Notes: generated by a model from the letters alone, not told the origin. Positions 25,440 to 36,678 are shown, counted from the first letter of the stretch. The stretch: DNA of 64,000 nucleotides from Hofstenia miamia (GCA_004352715.1 SCFE01000111.1:188464-252463); one strand, 5' to 3'. Numbers and translations are program-made.

Positions 25440-26060
25440 TGCCCTCCCCATGTTCTCGTGCTGACATCCGCACCAATTTGCAGCACACTCTATATTCTAC
25501 TTCTTCAAATCAAATAATTCGGTTTCAAAAAATTTGCGATATCCTATTTTCCCATATTTGTTGCGGGAAAATTCTCACAGCATTACATCACACTACCCTA
25601 CTGCTTAGAAGACACAGAATCATTTTTTTCAAATGTCATTTACTATATAAATAACAATGCTAATACATAGTAAAGAGATGATAGCAAAATGAAATTAAAC
25701 TTTCACTGTGTTATCTTTTTATAAAGCCAATAATATATTCAATATGTTTATGCAATCGCAATTGCATTACTTCCAGTAAAAATTCAAAGCATATTAACGA
25801 CAAATCATATCAACAAAGTCTCTATTGGTACTATTAAATTGGATCAAAGTTGCACCAAGTGCTAAAAATGCATGATAAATTCTTTTTCAAAATGCGTTTA
25901 AATTTTCAAGTAAATCAAAATTTAATCTTCCAGTTAATTACCTTTAAAATCTTTAAAATTGGCAATTTTTTAATTCAGTTTTTCTGAACTCAAGAATATT
26001 TTACCGCACTTTTGCCCCATGGGTGGTCCAAGCCCGGCCCGACGTGCCCCACCCTGGGCC
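25440..26060 (+). repeat. Dispersed non-coding repeat, copy 2
   Basis: Diverged second copy of the repeat at 16230-16870, in the same orientation. It ends in a GC-rich CCATGGGTGGTCCAAGCCCG block that extends beyond the homology with copy 1. Confidence 0.6.
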
Positions 26061-26556
26061 ATGGGTTAACCTCGTCACATCCATTCAGTTCTGTCATTGC
26101 CCAAATACATAAATGCATTTTTAAAGTGAATCGATTAATGCTGTCATTATTACATAATCCATGTAGAATTACTTTGAGTAGAGCTATAGTTGAACCTTAA
26201 AATGATAATGGTCTGATTTATTTGCAAAAATAATTTACCGATGACTACCTACAATTCTAATTCTTAGTTCATAATGGATTTCATTTGTTTATATAAAATA
26301 CTTTTCTTATTAAGTGTAGTGTCTTTCAAAAGTAGAATATTAATGAAAATTGCTGTACCCATACCGGATTGGATGCATATACGTAATAATCAATTTTTCA
26401 ATTATTCCGTTAAATTTTCGCCATTTCAAAAACGCATCCTCATTGCCGTAAATCTTGAATATATTTCACAAAATTTATCTAATTAAAATACGTAAAGTTC
26501 ATTGTAAATTTTATTGTTCATTAAAGTTTGATTTCTATTTAGATGTTCCTTAATTA

Positions 26557-27000
26557 CTATTGATTCTCTGAAATATTTGAATTTTGAAGTTGACCTATTA
26601 TTTTAAAATTACTGTCTTTTGATTTATGTTGATGTTGATATATCTCTGTTTGCATGTGGCGTTTTAGATCTTCATTAATGCGTGCTCCAAAATGTCTTGA
26701 AGTTTGTCCAATGTATGAAATATCAAACTTCCGACTTTAATTTTTCTTTGAGCTTGATAATTGGGATTTACTTAAATTTAACGGTTATTCTTAGATTAAC
26801 ATTATTTAGAGCCTTTACGCATTCTAAATAATTGCTTTATTTAGCACATACTTTTTCAAGCCTTTTCAAACCAACACCTGGGTTTCTGATTTCTAGTATT
26901 TCGGTAATTTTCCTGAAATGATTGGACATTAATGTCTGTGAAAGAAAAATACTGAAAAAAGGCAGCCATCTTTAGAAATGGGTGTTTCCATACATACTAG
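26557..27000 (-). mobile_element. Penelope-like element remnant with GIY-YIG endonuclease
   Basis: The minus strand from 26727 to the TAG at 26557-26559 reads FDISYIGQTSRHFGARINED and continues KRHMQTE. This is the YIG-QT-R-F-RI-E block of the GIY-YIG nuclease domain at the C-terminus of Penelope-like proteins. The open stretch is 56 codons. Upstream sequence to about 27 kb is frameshifted and only loosely element-like. It is on the opposite strand to the RT piece at 13 kb, so it is a separate insertion. Confidence 0.7.
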
Positions 27001-27358
27001 TAGTAAAAGACCACATAAGATATTGTAGTGGTAAGGTATGCGTGAGTTGCAGTTAAAAGTCAATTTATTGAATTTAAAAAGATGATTAGCTCTCATTTAA
27101 ATGAACTTTAGCAAATAGTAATACTTAGATTTCCCGCTAAATGATTATTACATTTTAATAAGATATTTTAATAAAAGCATTCTAATTGCCTTTCCCTAAA
27201 GCAACTATTGTATGAACAATGGCTTTTTGTGTTTAAAAAATAAACATTGTAAACATACATTTCTCAATTTGATAGGAAAACGTATCATATGAACAATCCA
27301 TTTTACTATATTACAGATTAAATGAAATTTTTGCTATACTCCATTTAGGGAATGTCCA

Positions 27359-27715
27359 ACTTCAACTTGTCCACGAGCCGAAATTTTTAAGCTTGGTTCG
27401 GCTCGACTCGTTTTACTTTTTAGTATTTTCGCCTTGGCTTGGATCGCCACACAGAACCATCAATGATGTTTGTCTTAGCTCGATACTTTTTTAAAAATAT
27501 TGCGTTCTCAGAATTTTTTACATAACTCTTCCTATTATTTAACAAACATTATAAAATATGATTATAAAAAAGGTATATTGAATGAAAAAATAAGAAATAT
27601 CTATATAAAACAATTATATAGCAGAAATATAAATGTGCTTGGCTTGATAAATGCTCGTTGTATATCCAATGCATTGCTCAATCTCAGTAGAAGCTTGGTT
27701 CATTGACAAGTCGGA
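27359..27715. mobile_element. MITE with CGAGCC-type inverted ends
   Basis: The left end CTTCAACTTGTCCACGAGCC and the right end (inverted CTCCGACTTGTCAATGAACC) are imperfect inverted repeats. Subterminal GGTTCGGCTCGACTCG lies on the left. The same terminal sequence occurs at window positions 1-28. I could not settle the target duplication. Confidence 0.5.
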
Positions 27716-28364
27716 GTAACATATATAGTTGCTATAGCGGGATGATGAATTAGAAAGTTTTGAAAGAAGTTCAAACTTTTATTTTCAAATATAATGAGTT
27801 TGAATGATGTTGGAATTATTGAAATTAGTTTCAAGAAATGGAAGCCTTCGAAAGAAATAGGATGGATCGCGGAAAGTCAATAAAATTTGACACCTAATGA
27901 GGGAACATTAAGTAACGATTATATTTATTCTATAATAATGCTTGAAATCCTATTACCTTTGTCATTTCAGCAATAACAAAAGTTAAGTCCTTGATATTTC
28001 CATTGAGGATTTATTGTAAACTATATTTAGGGTGGCTTTCCACACTTATGTTTTAGTGAGAATAAAACAAATTTCTTATAATCGTCAGTTTTGTAGTTCT
28101 GTTTCAAAATTTCGTTTATTTGTCAGAGGTAGATATTTTGAATATCACCTCATCCCGAATTTCCGATGCCATTAGAGGGAGATATAATATTTAGCAAAAT
28201 ACAATATAGCATCAACGCTAGTGCCAAAAGTTGATGCATTTCTATCAATCTTTGAAAAAATCACTTTGCTCAAAATCTAGAGAGATGCTGTACATCATAT
28301 AAAACAGTTTGATAAATGCGATTGTTAAATATATTTCTTGATATGAATTAATGTTTAAATTTAG

Positions 28365-28511
28365 AGCCACAAAGTTGCCAGACAATCCCTATCAGTTGCA
28401 GAAGACAGCAAGCTTGCTCGCAGCAGAAGTTTGTATAGAAGAGGCAGTGTGAGAAAAGTGAAACGTGGCAACGTTGATGAAGCTGATTCAGAAGAATGCT
28501 GTATTATGTAG
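28365..28511 (+). CDS. Last exon of a probable prenylated (CaaX) protein
   Basis: An acceptor-like TTTAAATTTAG at 28354-28364 is followed by a 48-codon frame ending in TAG. The peptide starts SHKVARQSLSVAEDSKLARS, continues RSLYRRGSVRKVKRG, then an acidic DEADSEE stretch and the C-terminus CCIM. Cys-Cys-Ile-Met is a CaaX box, normally farnesylated, and the basic tract before it is what a Ras-like GTPase or lamin-type membrane anchor shows. No ATG begins the exon, so it must be spliced to upstream exons that I could not identify. The other two frames close early. The parent family (small GTPase, lamin or other) is undetermined. Confidence 0.5.
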   Translation, partial: SHKVARQSLSVAEDSKLARSRSLYRRGSVRKVKRGNVDEADSEECCIM

Positions 28512-29277
28512 AAAGAAAACTTAGTATTAATCGCTAAATTTAAGCTGTAAATTCACGTTTATCTAATTTAGAATCTATAGTAAATTTTCTATTGATAGTT
28601 TTTATTTTCTTTGGAATTGTCAGCAAACTAGTCACATCTTTGAAAAATTCATGAGTAGAGATCACAAATCACAGAGTATATTTCTTACCAAATTTTTCAA
28701 AAAAACACTTAAGAAATAATTGACAAGAGAAATAAGTATTTTATAGATTTAGAATCCATGTTAAGGAAAGAAATAGTACTGGACTAATATAAAATAATTG
28801 TCACTTTTCAATAATTAATAAATATACTGGTAATGTCAGGTTTTTTATGTACATTTTAAAGCTCCTTCAAAAAAACTGATTTGATTAATTCAAATGCGGA
28901 ATTCTACGTTGTGTTTTGATAGATATGTTTCACTTCAATTCCAAATCACCTCCCACTACAAGTAAACCACATTTTTGGTGCCCTTACTTGCAAAGTGTAA
29001 GCCGTCTTCACCAGATATTTACAAAAGTTGCTAGAATAGAAAATTTAAGAGACTTGGAACTACTACTACAACAAACATTGCAGAGATTTTATGCTTGCGG
29101 AACTACAGGACTTTAGCTAATATTAATTCATATTAATTATTTGTGAATTTTGGCGACTAACGTACTTTTGCATTAAAATGTATAAATACATAAAGAATTT
29201 CCACATAGAAAATGTATTTCATTTTCCAATTATATTCTGAAGAATTCCATCACCATGATTCATTCTAATGTTCATTA
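28512..29277. other. Putative 3' UTR and intergenic DNA
   Basis: AT-rich sequence after the CaaX exon; AATAAA-like TTAATAAATAT occurs near 28818. A 66-codon ORF at 28916-29116 has no recognised domain and is not called. Confidence 0.35.
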
Positions 29278-30168
29278 ATGAGGATGATGTTTTTGCAAAA
29301 AAAGGAAGAATTTGCTTTACCAACAATCGAATTCACATTTGAAAGTTTGCATATCAATCACTTATCTAATGTCAACATTCTATTTTCTACTAACTTATCA
29401 AAGATGTCGAGTGAATGTAGCAACACGTTACCCATTTTCAATTTCATTTTTTATAGTTTAATTGGAATTAGCGCAATCGCAATCGCAGCCATTGTAATAT
29501 TCAAACTTCAAAAGTTGAAGTCTAAGAATGAACTTTACTTTGGATTCTCCCAACTCATTCTGATCCTACAAATTTACAACACCACCATTTTTACAATGGG
29601 TTTTGCAGGCACGTTTATTTCACCGTCCATTAATTCTAAAATAGGACCATTTTTGAAATATGGAAGAAGTGCAAACGGAATGGTTTACTTTGGAATTTAC
29701 CCCATAATATTAAATGTAACACTTCTTCTGAATGTTGAACACTTTCCACTTTACAAATAAATATTTACGAAGGTTTGGCATTACCTTCTTTTTATTACAG
29801 TGATATGTGAGGTCTTTGGTCACCTGGCATTGTATATTTTTACTAACAGAATGCCGTTACTTTTAGCATTAATAATTCTAGTAATAAAATTGATAACAGA
29901 ATTAGTAATCATTTACTATAATATGAAGCTACTAGAACGTCTAAACACTTTCTCAGTCAGAGCAAGAATTATTCAATTTTCTACCATTCTAATTCTTTCG
30001 AATGTGTTTGAAAATATAATTTACGCAGCAAATGCAGTAATTTTTTATCGCTCAATTGAGGATGCCAGTAAATCTTGCTATAGATTATTGTTTTGGAAGA
30101 TGCTAAGCAATTTCAAGTTGTTTTGCGATGCTCTAATTATGTATTTATTCATTGTTAGAAAATGTTAA
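29278..30168 (+). pseudogene. Seven-helix receptor-like gene with one in-frame TAA
   Basis: Two ORFs (29278-29760 and 29800-30168) lie in one frame, separated only by a TAA at 29758-29760 and 13 open codons. Together they give seven hydrophobic segments: IFNFIFYSLIGISAIAIAAI, FGFSQLILILQIYNTTIF, FGIYPIILNVTLLL, HYLLFITVICEVFGHLALYI, LLALIILVIKLITELVII, IIQFSTILILSNVFENIIY and LFCDALIMYLFIV. LNVEHFPLYK after helix 3 and the short basic tail recall nematode serpentine chemoreceptors, usually over 300 residues; here it is about 255 from the Met at 29404. No introns are evident. The TAA suggests a recent pseudogene, a sequencing error or a missed short intron. Family assignment is weak. Confidence 0.45.
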
Positions 30169-32284
30169 TCATGATTTGTTTTCTTAAATTGACATTGATT
30201 GTTTGTGTTCAAAATTTCTTTCACATATGATCGCTTTTAACAGAATAATTGATCGGAGATACAACCTAACCAAACCCATTCGATATGTAGAACCATGGTT
30301 CAAATATTTCTGAATCTGTGTCAGAAAAAATAGAAGGAATGTGGGAGAAAATGAATGAAATAGTCTTACTAGTTGCTAGAGCATTATGCACAGTTAAAAA
30401 GAGGTAAAGGGATGCCGGGAGGATTATGATTACCTAAGTGTAGAGAGGTGGTAGTTGGGAAATCAGCATTGCTATGTACAACAGAAAATCCAAAGAAACA
30501 CTCTAATTCCCTTGAAACAAAGTAGCTTCTCCGGCTAAGAGATACACTAGTCAATATTTATGAGAATAAAAGTTAATAATAAATGCAAACAAAAATTATA
30601 CTTGTCGGACGGGGTGCGGGTCAATCGAAAACGTGTCGGGTCTCGGGTCATTTATAATTGTTAGAGTAAAAGAACACTGTTAAGACGACCGCACAAGTGT
30701 AGCATGATGCATGGAAAATGTACAAAACATAAGTGAATCAACACTATTACAGACATTAACAGATTTATGGAACAATTTAATAACTAAGCATTTGAATCTT
30801 CAAAATTCTTAAATATGTTAATTATTTTTTGTAATTTTTTTCTTCTGGGCTTTTGAAAGTCGCGATAGAATATGTTTAAACCAAGAAAGATTTTCACCAG
30901 CACATAAATCACCTAAAGTAGGCAATTTGGCGATTGGCGAATAAAATGTTATTATTGATATTTTAGTGTTAAAATACTTTGTGTGTATTATACTAGTAAT
31001 TTTTTTGTGATTCAGTCAGCTTACTGAATATTACAAAATAGAAATTGAAATAAATTTTCAGAATTTTACTATAGCTGTAACAAGACTGGATTATGCTGCA
31101 TAACATCTTCTTTCGTATGAATATAAATTTGTTCAATTGACATTTGTATAATCGTTAACTTTCTGTTTTCCTTTCATTCATGTCTCGTAAAAAGAATCTC
31201 TGTTTTCTTGCATCAAGCGAAAAAATAAACATTTTTCAAATTGTTTTTTATGCCAACAAAGTTTACATTCAACGAGCAATAATTTCTAATAATTTGGCAC
31301 ACATAAATGTAAAATTCATCCCACTAAAAATATTGACACTATTAAAATTTTAATTTTATATCTCAGAAGTCTAGAAAGAAAATTTGCCTTAAAATTGTTC
31401 TTAGTCAATTGTACAACTCTGCAATTTTTCAATCAGTTGTCGACAGTGAAAAAAACGAATTCCATTTATGATTGAAATAATAATATCAAAATGATCTGTG
31501 TGCAGATATTGGGCATATTCCAAAATTTTAATATTTTTGACTGATGAGCGTGACAAAAGGGAGCGCACTTTTACATAAGAAATTATAGAGGAATTAATGA
31601 AACAACTACAAGAAAATTCCTGGACTGTAGAGATATTAGTTAATGCTATTGAATTTTGAATTTGTGAATTTGGCACCAGCTATCAGCAAAACAATGATGA
31701 AAGTTGTATGAAGAACTCAATTTTTTGAAATTTGAGCTGAGGTCAAATTTAATATTAAGTGCCTGCTTCTGTTGAAAGCTTGAAGCTACATCGATTTCAA
31801 TTTTCTGGAATTCCCCATCAAAAATAGGATATATCCAATATTTCCTTTTGTTTCAAAATGCCATCCTCTTCACATTTCTTTGTTATCCGTTGTGTGAACG
31901 ATTTCTTTAAATATATTGTCATAATACAAATTGTTCAAGACAGACACATGGATATCTACGGTTGATATCTATATTGACGTTATTGATATAACTTTAGAAA
32001 CATCGTCTGTTTTGCAAAACTTGATCACTTCATCACTACGAAGCTATTGCACTTTATATAATCGAGATATCTCGATGAGAAGGCATAAGCTATGCAGCTG
32101 TTCAAATTTTCCATTTGCAGATGACTTACCTACATCATTCAAAGTTTTTTCAATATTGAAATATATCATATAATGAATATTTGTTTTGAAAAAAAATGAA
32201 ATGCTTAAATATTGTGTGTCTAAGTCTAAGGGAACGTAAATACAGCTATATAACTAATGGTAAAAGTAAAACTTATCATGAGAT
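30169..32284. other. Non-coding stretch, no supported gene
   Basis: AT-rich. A GC-richer patch at about 30605-30655 (CGGACGGGGTGCGGGTCAAT) looks like one end of a GACCC-type hAT MITE related to 11706-12098. Short ORFs (for example the minus-strand one at 31401-31676) show no domain. Confidence 0.35.
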
Positions 32285-33132
32285 TGTAGAATCATCATCC
32301 AGGCTGAAATGTGCATTTAAGAGTATCTATTTAGTAATACGAACACAGTTTCTCCAAAGCAGGGTAATGTCTATCTTGTTGAACTCTGTTGTCTCTAATA
32401 CACTTTGTACTCGAACTAATCTATATTAGGTTCCACATAAGTATAGTAATTAACCACTACTGTTTAGGTAGCCCCACGAGACTCCAGTTTGCTGTGATCA
32501 AAGTGGGCAACTGCCAAAGCGGTATCCAGTCACTGAGAGTCCATCTGCTGCTCCGTGACTTCCATATTCCGACAACTCAGCTTAGGCTCACAAGGACAAT
32601 ATTTATTATGTGTGCCCTAACTATTTGTGCTAATAAATGTCAGTAGCAATTCGACTACAAACTCACACTCAACAATGTGTGGTGTTAAGTTAATNGCCCT
32701 AACTATTTGTGCTAATAAATGTCAGTCGCAATTCGACTTATGAACTCACACTCAACAATGTGTGGTATTAAGATAATAACATAATACATAATACGCACTA
32801 GTGCCAAACAAATAAAAGCTATGTAATACATAGAGCAGCTTCCTAGCCTACATATAAGGTATTTTAAACTAGCAACAAGACACGACACTAGCTGTGACAA
32901 GATAAAAAGTATAAACTATATACAAACTAATCTAAAGTAGATTCCTAACCTACAGTTAAATTAAATAAAAGATAATACAATACAAAACATATAAACGGTC
33001 ATTATCAGTCTCATTATAGGTCTCCTAAGATTTACCAAATTTAGATCTAAAATAAGATAAATAAAGATATAATACACCTAGGTTTGGCTGACTAGCCTTA
33101 TCGCGGATTTATTACTACATGTAAAACGAATG
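32285..33132 (-). repeat. 3' LTR of element 1, carrying an 81-bp assembly duplication
   Basis: Direct repeat of 35892-36678; the middle is almost identical over long stretches, while the outer ends differ more. It is longer than its partner because about 81 bp (GCCCTAACTATTTGTGCTAA...) is present on both sides of the single N at 32695. Plus-strand ORFs shared by both LTRs are antisense coincidences. Confidence 0.85.
32614..32776. repeat. Duplication flanking a single N
   Basis: The block GCCCTAACTATTTGTGCTAA onward to the N at 32695 is repeated directly after it with a few differences. The other LTR has this block once. It looks like two overlapping contigs joined without merging. Confidence 0.85.
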
Positions 33133-33133
33133 A

Positions 33134-33245
33134 TGCCCTTTAGTTGGCTGTGGGAATTACTTGCCATGATGGTGTTCATCCACGCATCCTTTAGTTGACC
33201 TTGTGGATTACTGTGTGCTTTCATCCGCATGCCCTTTAGTTGGCA
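33134..33245 (-). repeat. Three PPT-like repeats next to the 3' LTR
   Basis: On the minus strand CAACTAAAGG recurs at about 33232-33242, 33187-33197 and 33136-33146 (spacing 45 and 51 bp), inside diverged 45-51-bp units. The last copy abuts the 3' LTR, where a Gypsy-type polypurine tract belongs. Confidence 0.6.
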
Positions 33246-33456
33246 TTGCGAATTACTAACTCCATAATTCTCCTCTATCAGTTTCCATATCATTCTGATA
33301 CTAGATTTGACATATTTTCCATAGATTTTCACTTTAGTTCGATATATGTTGACATTCCTGTTCATTGCCTTTAATATTGGGATTTTTCCTTCTCCTTTCC
33401 TGATCATACAGATATTTAAAGGCATCGAAATTTGTTTCGTATTTATTCCTCTTTGT

Positions 33457-33972
33457 TCATATAACATGATCTCCACTGTTATATTTCTTACAGACTATTG
33501 CATGCATTTTCCAATGATATGGTTGCAATCTAATGTCTTCCAGCAGTTCGAATAATATGTTCTCATTTTGTTGCTCTTCTTCGATGTCGATCTCCTCTTC
33601 CTGTACTCTAATAGTTCTGTTTCCATAATTTATAATGCATTTGTTCTTCGATAGAAAATCGTCTCCCAATATTATTTCATATGGTAACATGTTCTTATGA
33701 GTGTCCACCACTATTAGAGATTGTTCAAACATATTGTCAGCTATTCTAATTCTTACTTGTTGTACTGTTCCTTTCATGTTGATATATTCACCTGATGTGT
33801 TAATTAGTCTATTTTGTGATCCTTGTAGTTCCTCTCTTGTGAATCCTAGTCTTGTTGAACACTCATCCGTTATAATCAATTTCACTGCACCTGTGTTGAT
33901 AGTAGCTTTAGTCATTACTCCGTTAATCACAACTGTAATTGTGTTGACGTTATGTAGATCAGTTAATATCAT
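33457..33972 (-). CDS. Retroviral-type aspartic protease, active site altered
   Basis: A 171-codon open frame. Near residue 25 the sequence is KATINTGAVKLII, where a retropepsin has D-T-G; the catalytic aspartate is replaced by asparagine. Downstream are INTSGEYINMKG and LPYEIILGDDFLSKNKCIIN, the flap-side and ILG-DFL helix motifs of Gypsy proteases. Element 2 carries the same block with a different lesion. With Asn in place of Asp the enzyme should be inactive. Confidence 0.8.
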   Translation of the reverse strand: MILTDLHNVNTITVVINGVMTKATINTGAVKLIITDECSTRLGFTREELQGSQNRLINTSGEYINMKGTVQQVRIRIADNMFEQSLIVVDTHKNMLPYEIILGDDFLSKNKCIINYGNRTIRVQEEEIDIEEEQQNENILFELLEDIRLQPYHWKMHAIVCKKYNSGDHVI

Positions 33973-34007
33973 TACGGGTGTGCGGTTTTGCTGAGACAGC
34001 GCTGCTT

Positions 34008-34394
34008 CTAGTTTTCCAACTCCTCAGCTGTTTCATTTCCTTCATTTTCAGAAATTAAAATATCCTCATCATCAAAATAGGCGTCTCCATCGTCTATCAC
34101 ATTTATTGACTTTCTGCATTTAGGTTTTTGGTGGCCCCTTTGTCCACAATTATAGCAACAAACATCCCTTTCCTTCACTTTCTTCATTTGTCCATCTCGA
34201 GTTTTTATTTTAATCACTTTTTCATTTCTCTTCATGCTGCTTGCTTGCGGGAACTTGGGTTGTGACTGCTCCCTTACTTTCCAGTTTGAAGTATGTTTTT
34301 TTCCATGTGGCTTTATGTAAATCCTTGAGTTGTTCTCCAGCATTACCTGAATGTCTACTGCCTTACGAATAATTTTTTCCAACTTGTCATCCAC
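34008..34394 (-). CDS. Gag nucleocapsid with one CCHC zinc knuckle
   Basis: A 128-codon frame with C-X2-C-X4-H-X4-C at about residues 80-93 (CYNCGQRGHQKPKC), preceded by a lysine-rich stretch and followed by an acidic tail (YFDDEDILISENEGNE). This is the RNA-binding C-terminus of a Gypsy gag. Its start is not a true start: the capsid part lies upstream, at about 34.4-34.65 kb, in another frame (RGGYYSKYDLFSYTQ), so a frameshift splits gag. Confidence 0.85.
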   Translation of the reverse strand: MDDKLEKIIRKAVDIQVMLENNSRIYIKPHGKKHTSNWKVREQSQPKFPQASSMKRNEKVIKIKTRDGQMKKVKERDVCCYNCGQRGHQKPKCRKSINVIDDGDAYFDDEDILISENEGNETAEELEN

Positions 34395-34439
34395 ATCGCA
34401 CTTAATCTCAAACTGCTGCCTTATATTCTCAGGAAGACC

Positions 34440-35544
34440 TTTTGTGTGTACGAGAATAAATCATATTTTGAGTAGTATCCGCCTCTTGAACTGAGTGTCA
34501 ACAATTGCTCAACCTGCAACATGTAATTTCTTATGTCGTCGAATTTCCTCATCTTAGTTCTGATCAATATCAATCTGTACTCATTTTTGAAGCTTTTGTT
34601 TTGATAAGGTTCAATAAAGTTTCTGGTTAATAATTTATTTCATTTCTGAATCAAGCATCAAATAATGCTAATATGCTGCGCCTGCCAAGTATAATGGCAG
34701 CCTTACAGCTGCTGGATCCTGATTCATTTTATATCCCTCATGGTAAGTTCAAACAGCTGAAGCCATTCTTCGAATGTTGGGGAATAGCTATCAATTTTCC
34801 CAGTAATTTTCTGGATCTGAGCTTGCATGGTGTTGTCTCCTCAGTGCGTCTTTCTGGTAGTATTGATTTTTTTGTATGTTGGTTTTTTGGGATTTTGCTT
34901 GCCACTTCCGTTGTAACCCTTTTTCGTACCTCTTGAGTTATTTGCCATATAATCTTTTCTTTTTCTTCTTCCTCTTCAGTTTCAATTTCATGCATCTTTG
35001 ATGGATTTATTTTTGTGCGTCGCCTTGGGGCAATTAAACCTACTTCTGTTTCCTCTGTAATTAGTATGTCTTCCATGGTTTTGGCAAGTCTGCTTCGTTC
35101 TCCGAAAGTCTTATTAACTGCAGATGATCTTTTAGATGTTCTATTTTCATTTGTTCCGTTTCATTTTTTGCTGCAGTTGTTTGTTTAAAATTTTAGGTTG
35201 TTGTAAATTATCTCCCACCTTTTATTCTGTTCAATTATACGTTGGTTCACCTCTACCAGTTTCTGGGTTAATGCTTCAAATTGAGCTTGAAAAACGCTTC
35301 TTTGTTCATCCAACCATTGACTCATGTCATGTTTCAATTCTTTGATAATAATTTTCCTTTCACTTTCTGTCCTCTCAAATTTCTCATTCAGCAATAGGAT
35401 TTGGTTTTTCAGTGCTAATTCATTTTCGTGATTCCTGCGTAAGGTCTCCAGTATCTTAAACGAATTTAGCTCGGTTTCCATTGGTATAGTCTGCATTTCG
35501 ACATCTGCTGTGGGGGTTACGCTCTCTAACAAGTGACTTCTCAC
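34440..35544 (-). CDS. Gag N-terminal and capsid region, frameshifted
   Basis: Two open pieces, 35544-35185 and 35076-34738, and frameshifted remains to 34440. The first is strongly helical and coiled-coil-like (LKNQILLLNEKFERTESER; later QFEALTQKLVEVNQRIIEQN). The second has an acidic run (ETEEEEEKEK) and a basic tail. The capsid-like section (KFDDIRNYMLQVEQLLTLS) aligns with element 2 (DINKYILKVNRLLQLS). Together they are the first two-thirds of gag, no longer in one frame. Confidence 0.65.
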
Positions 35545-35874
35545 TGAGGTTCCAGGGGTTGTTTGGATCTTCTGTTTTTTCTGTTTTACATGAATTGTCT
35601 TTAGAATGTAGTGATCATTTACTGTTGCGAGGTTCTAGTTTGATATCAGTTGATCTCAATTATCCAAGTTTTTCCGCCTTCAATTCCATTAAATCCAAAA
35701 AAAATTTTTCTGCAGGTTAGGTAGTTTTCATTTTGAATAATGTCATAGTTAGCAAAACGTTTATAGTTTTCCATATCCGTAAACAGTAGCACAGAGCAAG
35801 AGAGTTTTAGTATTGGTAATGCGGTAATTTTCTAAGTGAGTTTCCTTTTCCTGATGTAAGTAGGACATTCGGCG

Positions 35875-35891
35875 TCCTGTCACCGTCGCCA
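35875..35891 (-). promoter_or_regulatory. Primer-binding site, tRNA-Arg-like
   Basis: On the minus strand TGGCGACGGTGACAGGA follows directly after the 5' LTR end (TTCTGCA). From memory of the family, it closely resembles the primer site complementary to tRNA-Arg used by Drosophila mdg1/412-type elements, which differs at one base. It fixes the element's orientation and the inner LTR edge. Confidence 0.65.
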
Positions 35892-36678
35892 TGCAGAATC
35901 CTCCATCAGGCTAAGATGTGCATTTAAGAGATCTATTTAGTAATACGACCACACAGTTTCTCCAAAGCGGGGTGCTGTATATCTTGTTGAACTCTGTTGT
36001 CTCTAATACACTTTGTATTCGAACTAATCTATATTAGGTTACACATAAGTATATTAATTAACCACTACTGTTTAGGTAGCCCCACGAGACTCCAGTTTGC
36101 TGTGATCAAAGTGGGCAACTGCCAAAGCGGTATCCAGTCACTGAGAGTCCATCTGCTGCTCCGTGACTTCCATATTCCGACAACTCAGCTTAGGCTCACA
36201 AGGACAATATTTATTATGTGTGCCCTAACTATTTGTGCTAATAAATGTCAGTAGCAATTCGACTACAAACTCACACTCAACAATGTGTGGTGTTAAGTTA
36301 ATAACATAATACGTAATATGCAAATATGCAGGGACACTAGCTGCTGAACAAATAAAAGCTATGTAATAAATAGAGCAGTTTCTTAGCCTACATATAAGGT
36401 TGTTAAAACTAGCAACAAGGCACGACACTAGCTGAGACAAGATAAAAAGGATAAGACTATATAGAGACTAACTAAAAACTAAACAGCTTCCTAACCTACA
36501 ATTAAAATAAATAAAAGAAAATACGATACAAAACATATAAATGGTCATTATCAGTCTCATTATAGGTCTAATAAGATGTACCAAATTTAGATCTAAAATA
36601 AGATAAATAAAAATATAATACACCTAGGTTTGGCTGACTAGCTTTATCGCGGATTTTTTTCCACATGTAAAATGAACA
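35892..36678 (-). repeat. 5' LTR of element 1
   Basis: A 787-bp direct repeat of the left LTR, beginning TG and ending CA on the plus strand. It adjoins the primer-binding site. Confidence 0.85.

Larger units (their letters stand above)
32285..36678 (-). mobile_element. Non-autonomous Ty3/Gypsy-type LTR retrotransposon, element 1
   Basis: Two direct LTRs (about 32285-33132 and 35892-36678) flank a 2.76-kb interior. Read on the minus strand it has a tRNA-type primer site, a coiled-coil gag N-terminus, a capsid-like section, a CCHC knuckle and an aspartic protease. Then, without reverse transcriptase, RNase H or integrase, it reaches the 3' LTR. Gag and protease are clearly related to element 2 at 46-53.6 kb. 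No exact target duplication is visible. Frameshifts in gag and an altered protease active site show that the copy cannot act on its own. Confidence 0.85.

Noticed and set aside
32389-32646. Plus-strand 85-codon ORF repeated at 35997-36254
   Set aside because: It lies antisense inside both LTRs of element 1 and is duplicated only because the LTRs are; no domain.
33134-33245. CRISPR-like spacing of repeats
   Set aside because: The three units are diverged tandem copies inside a retrotransposon in eukaryotic DNA; no CRISPR context.
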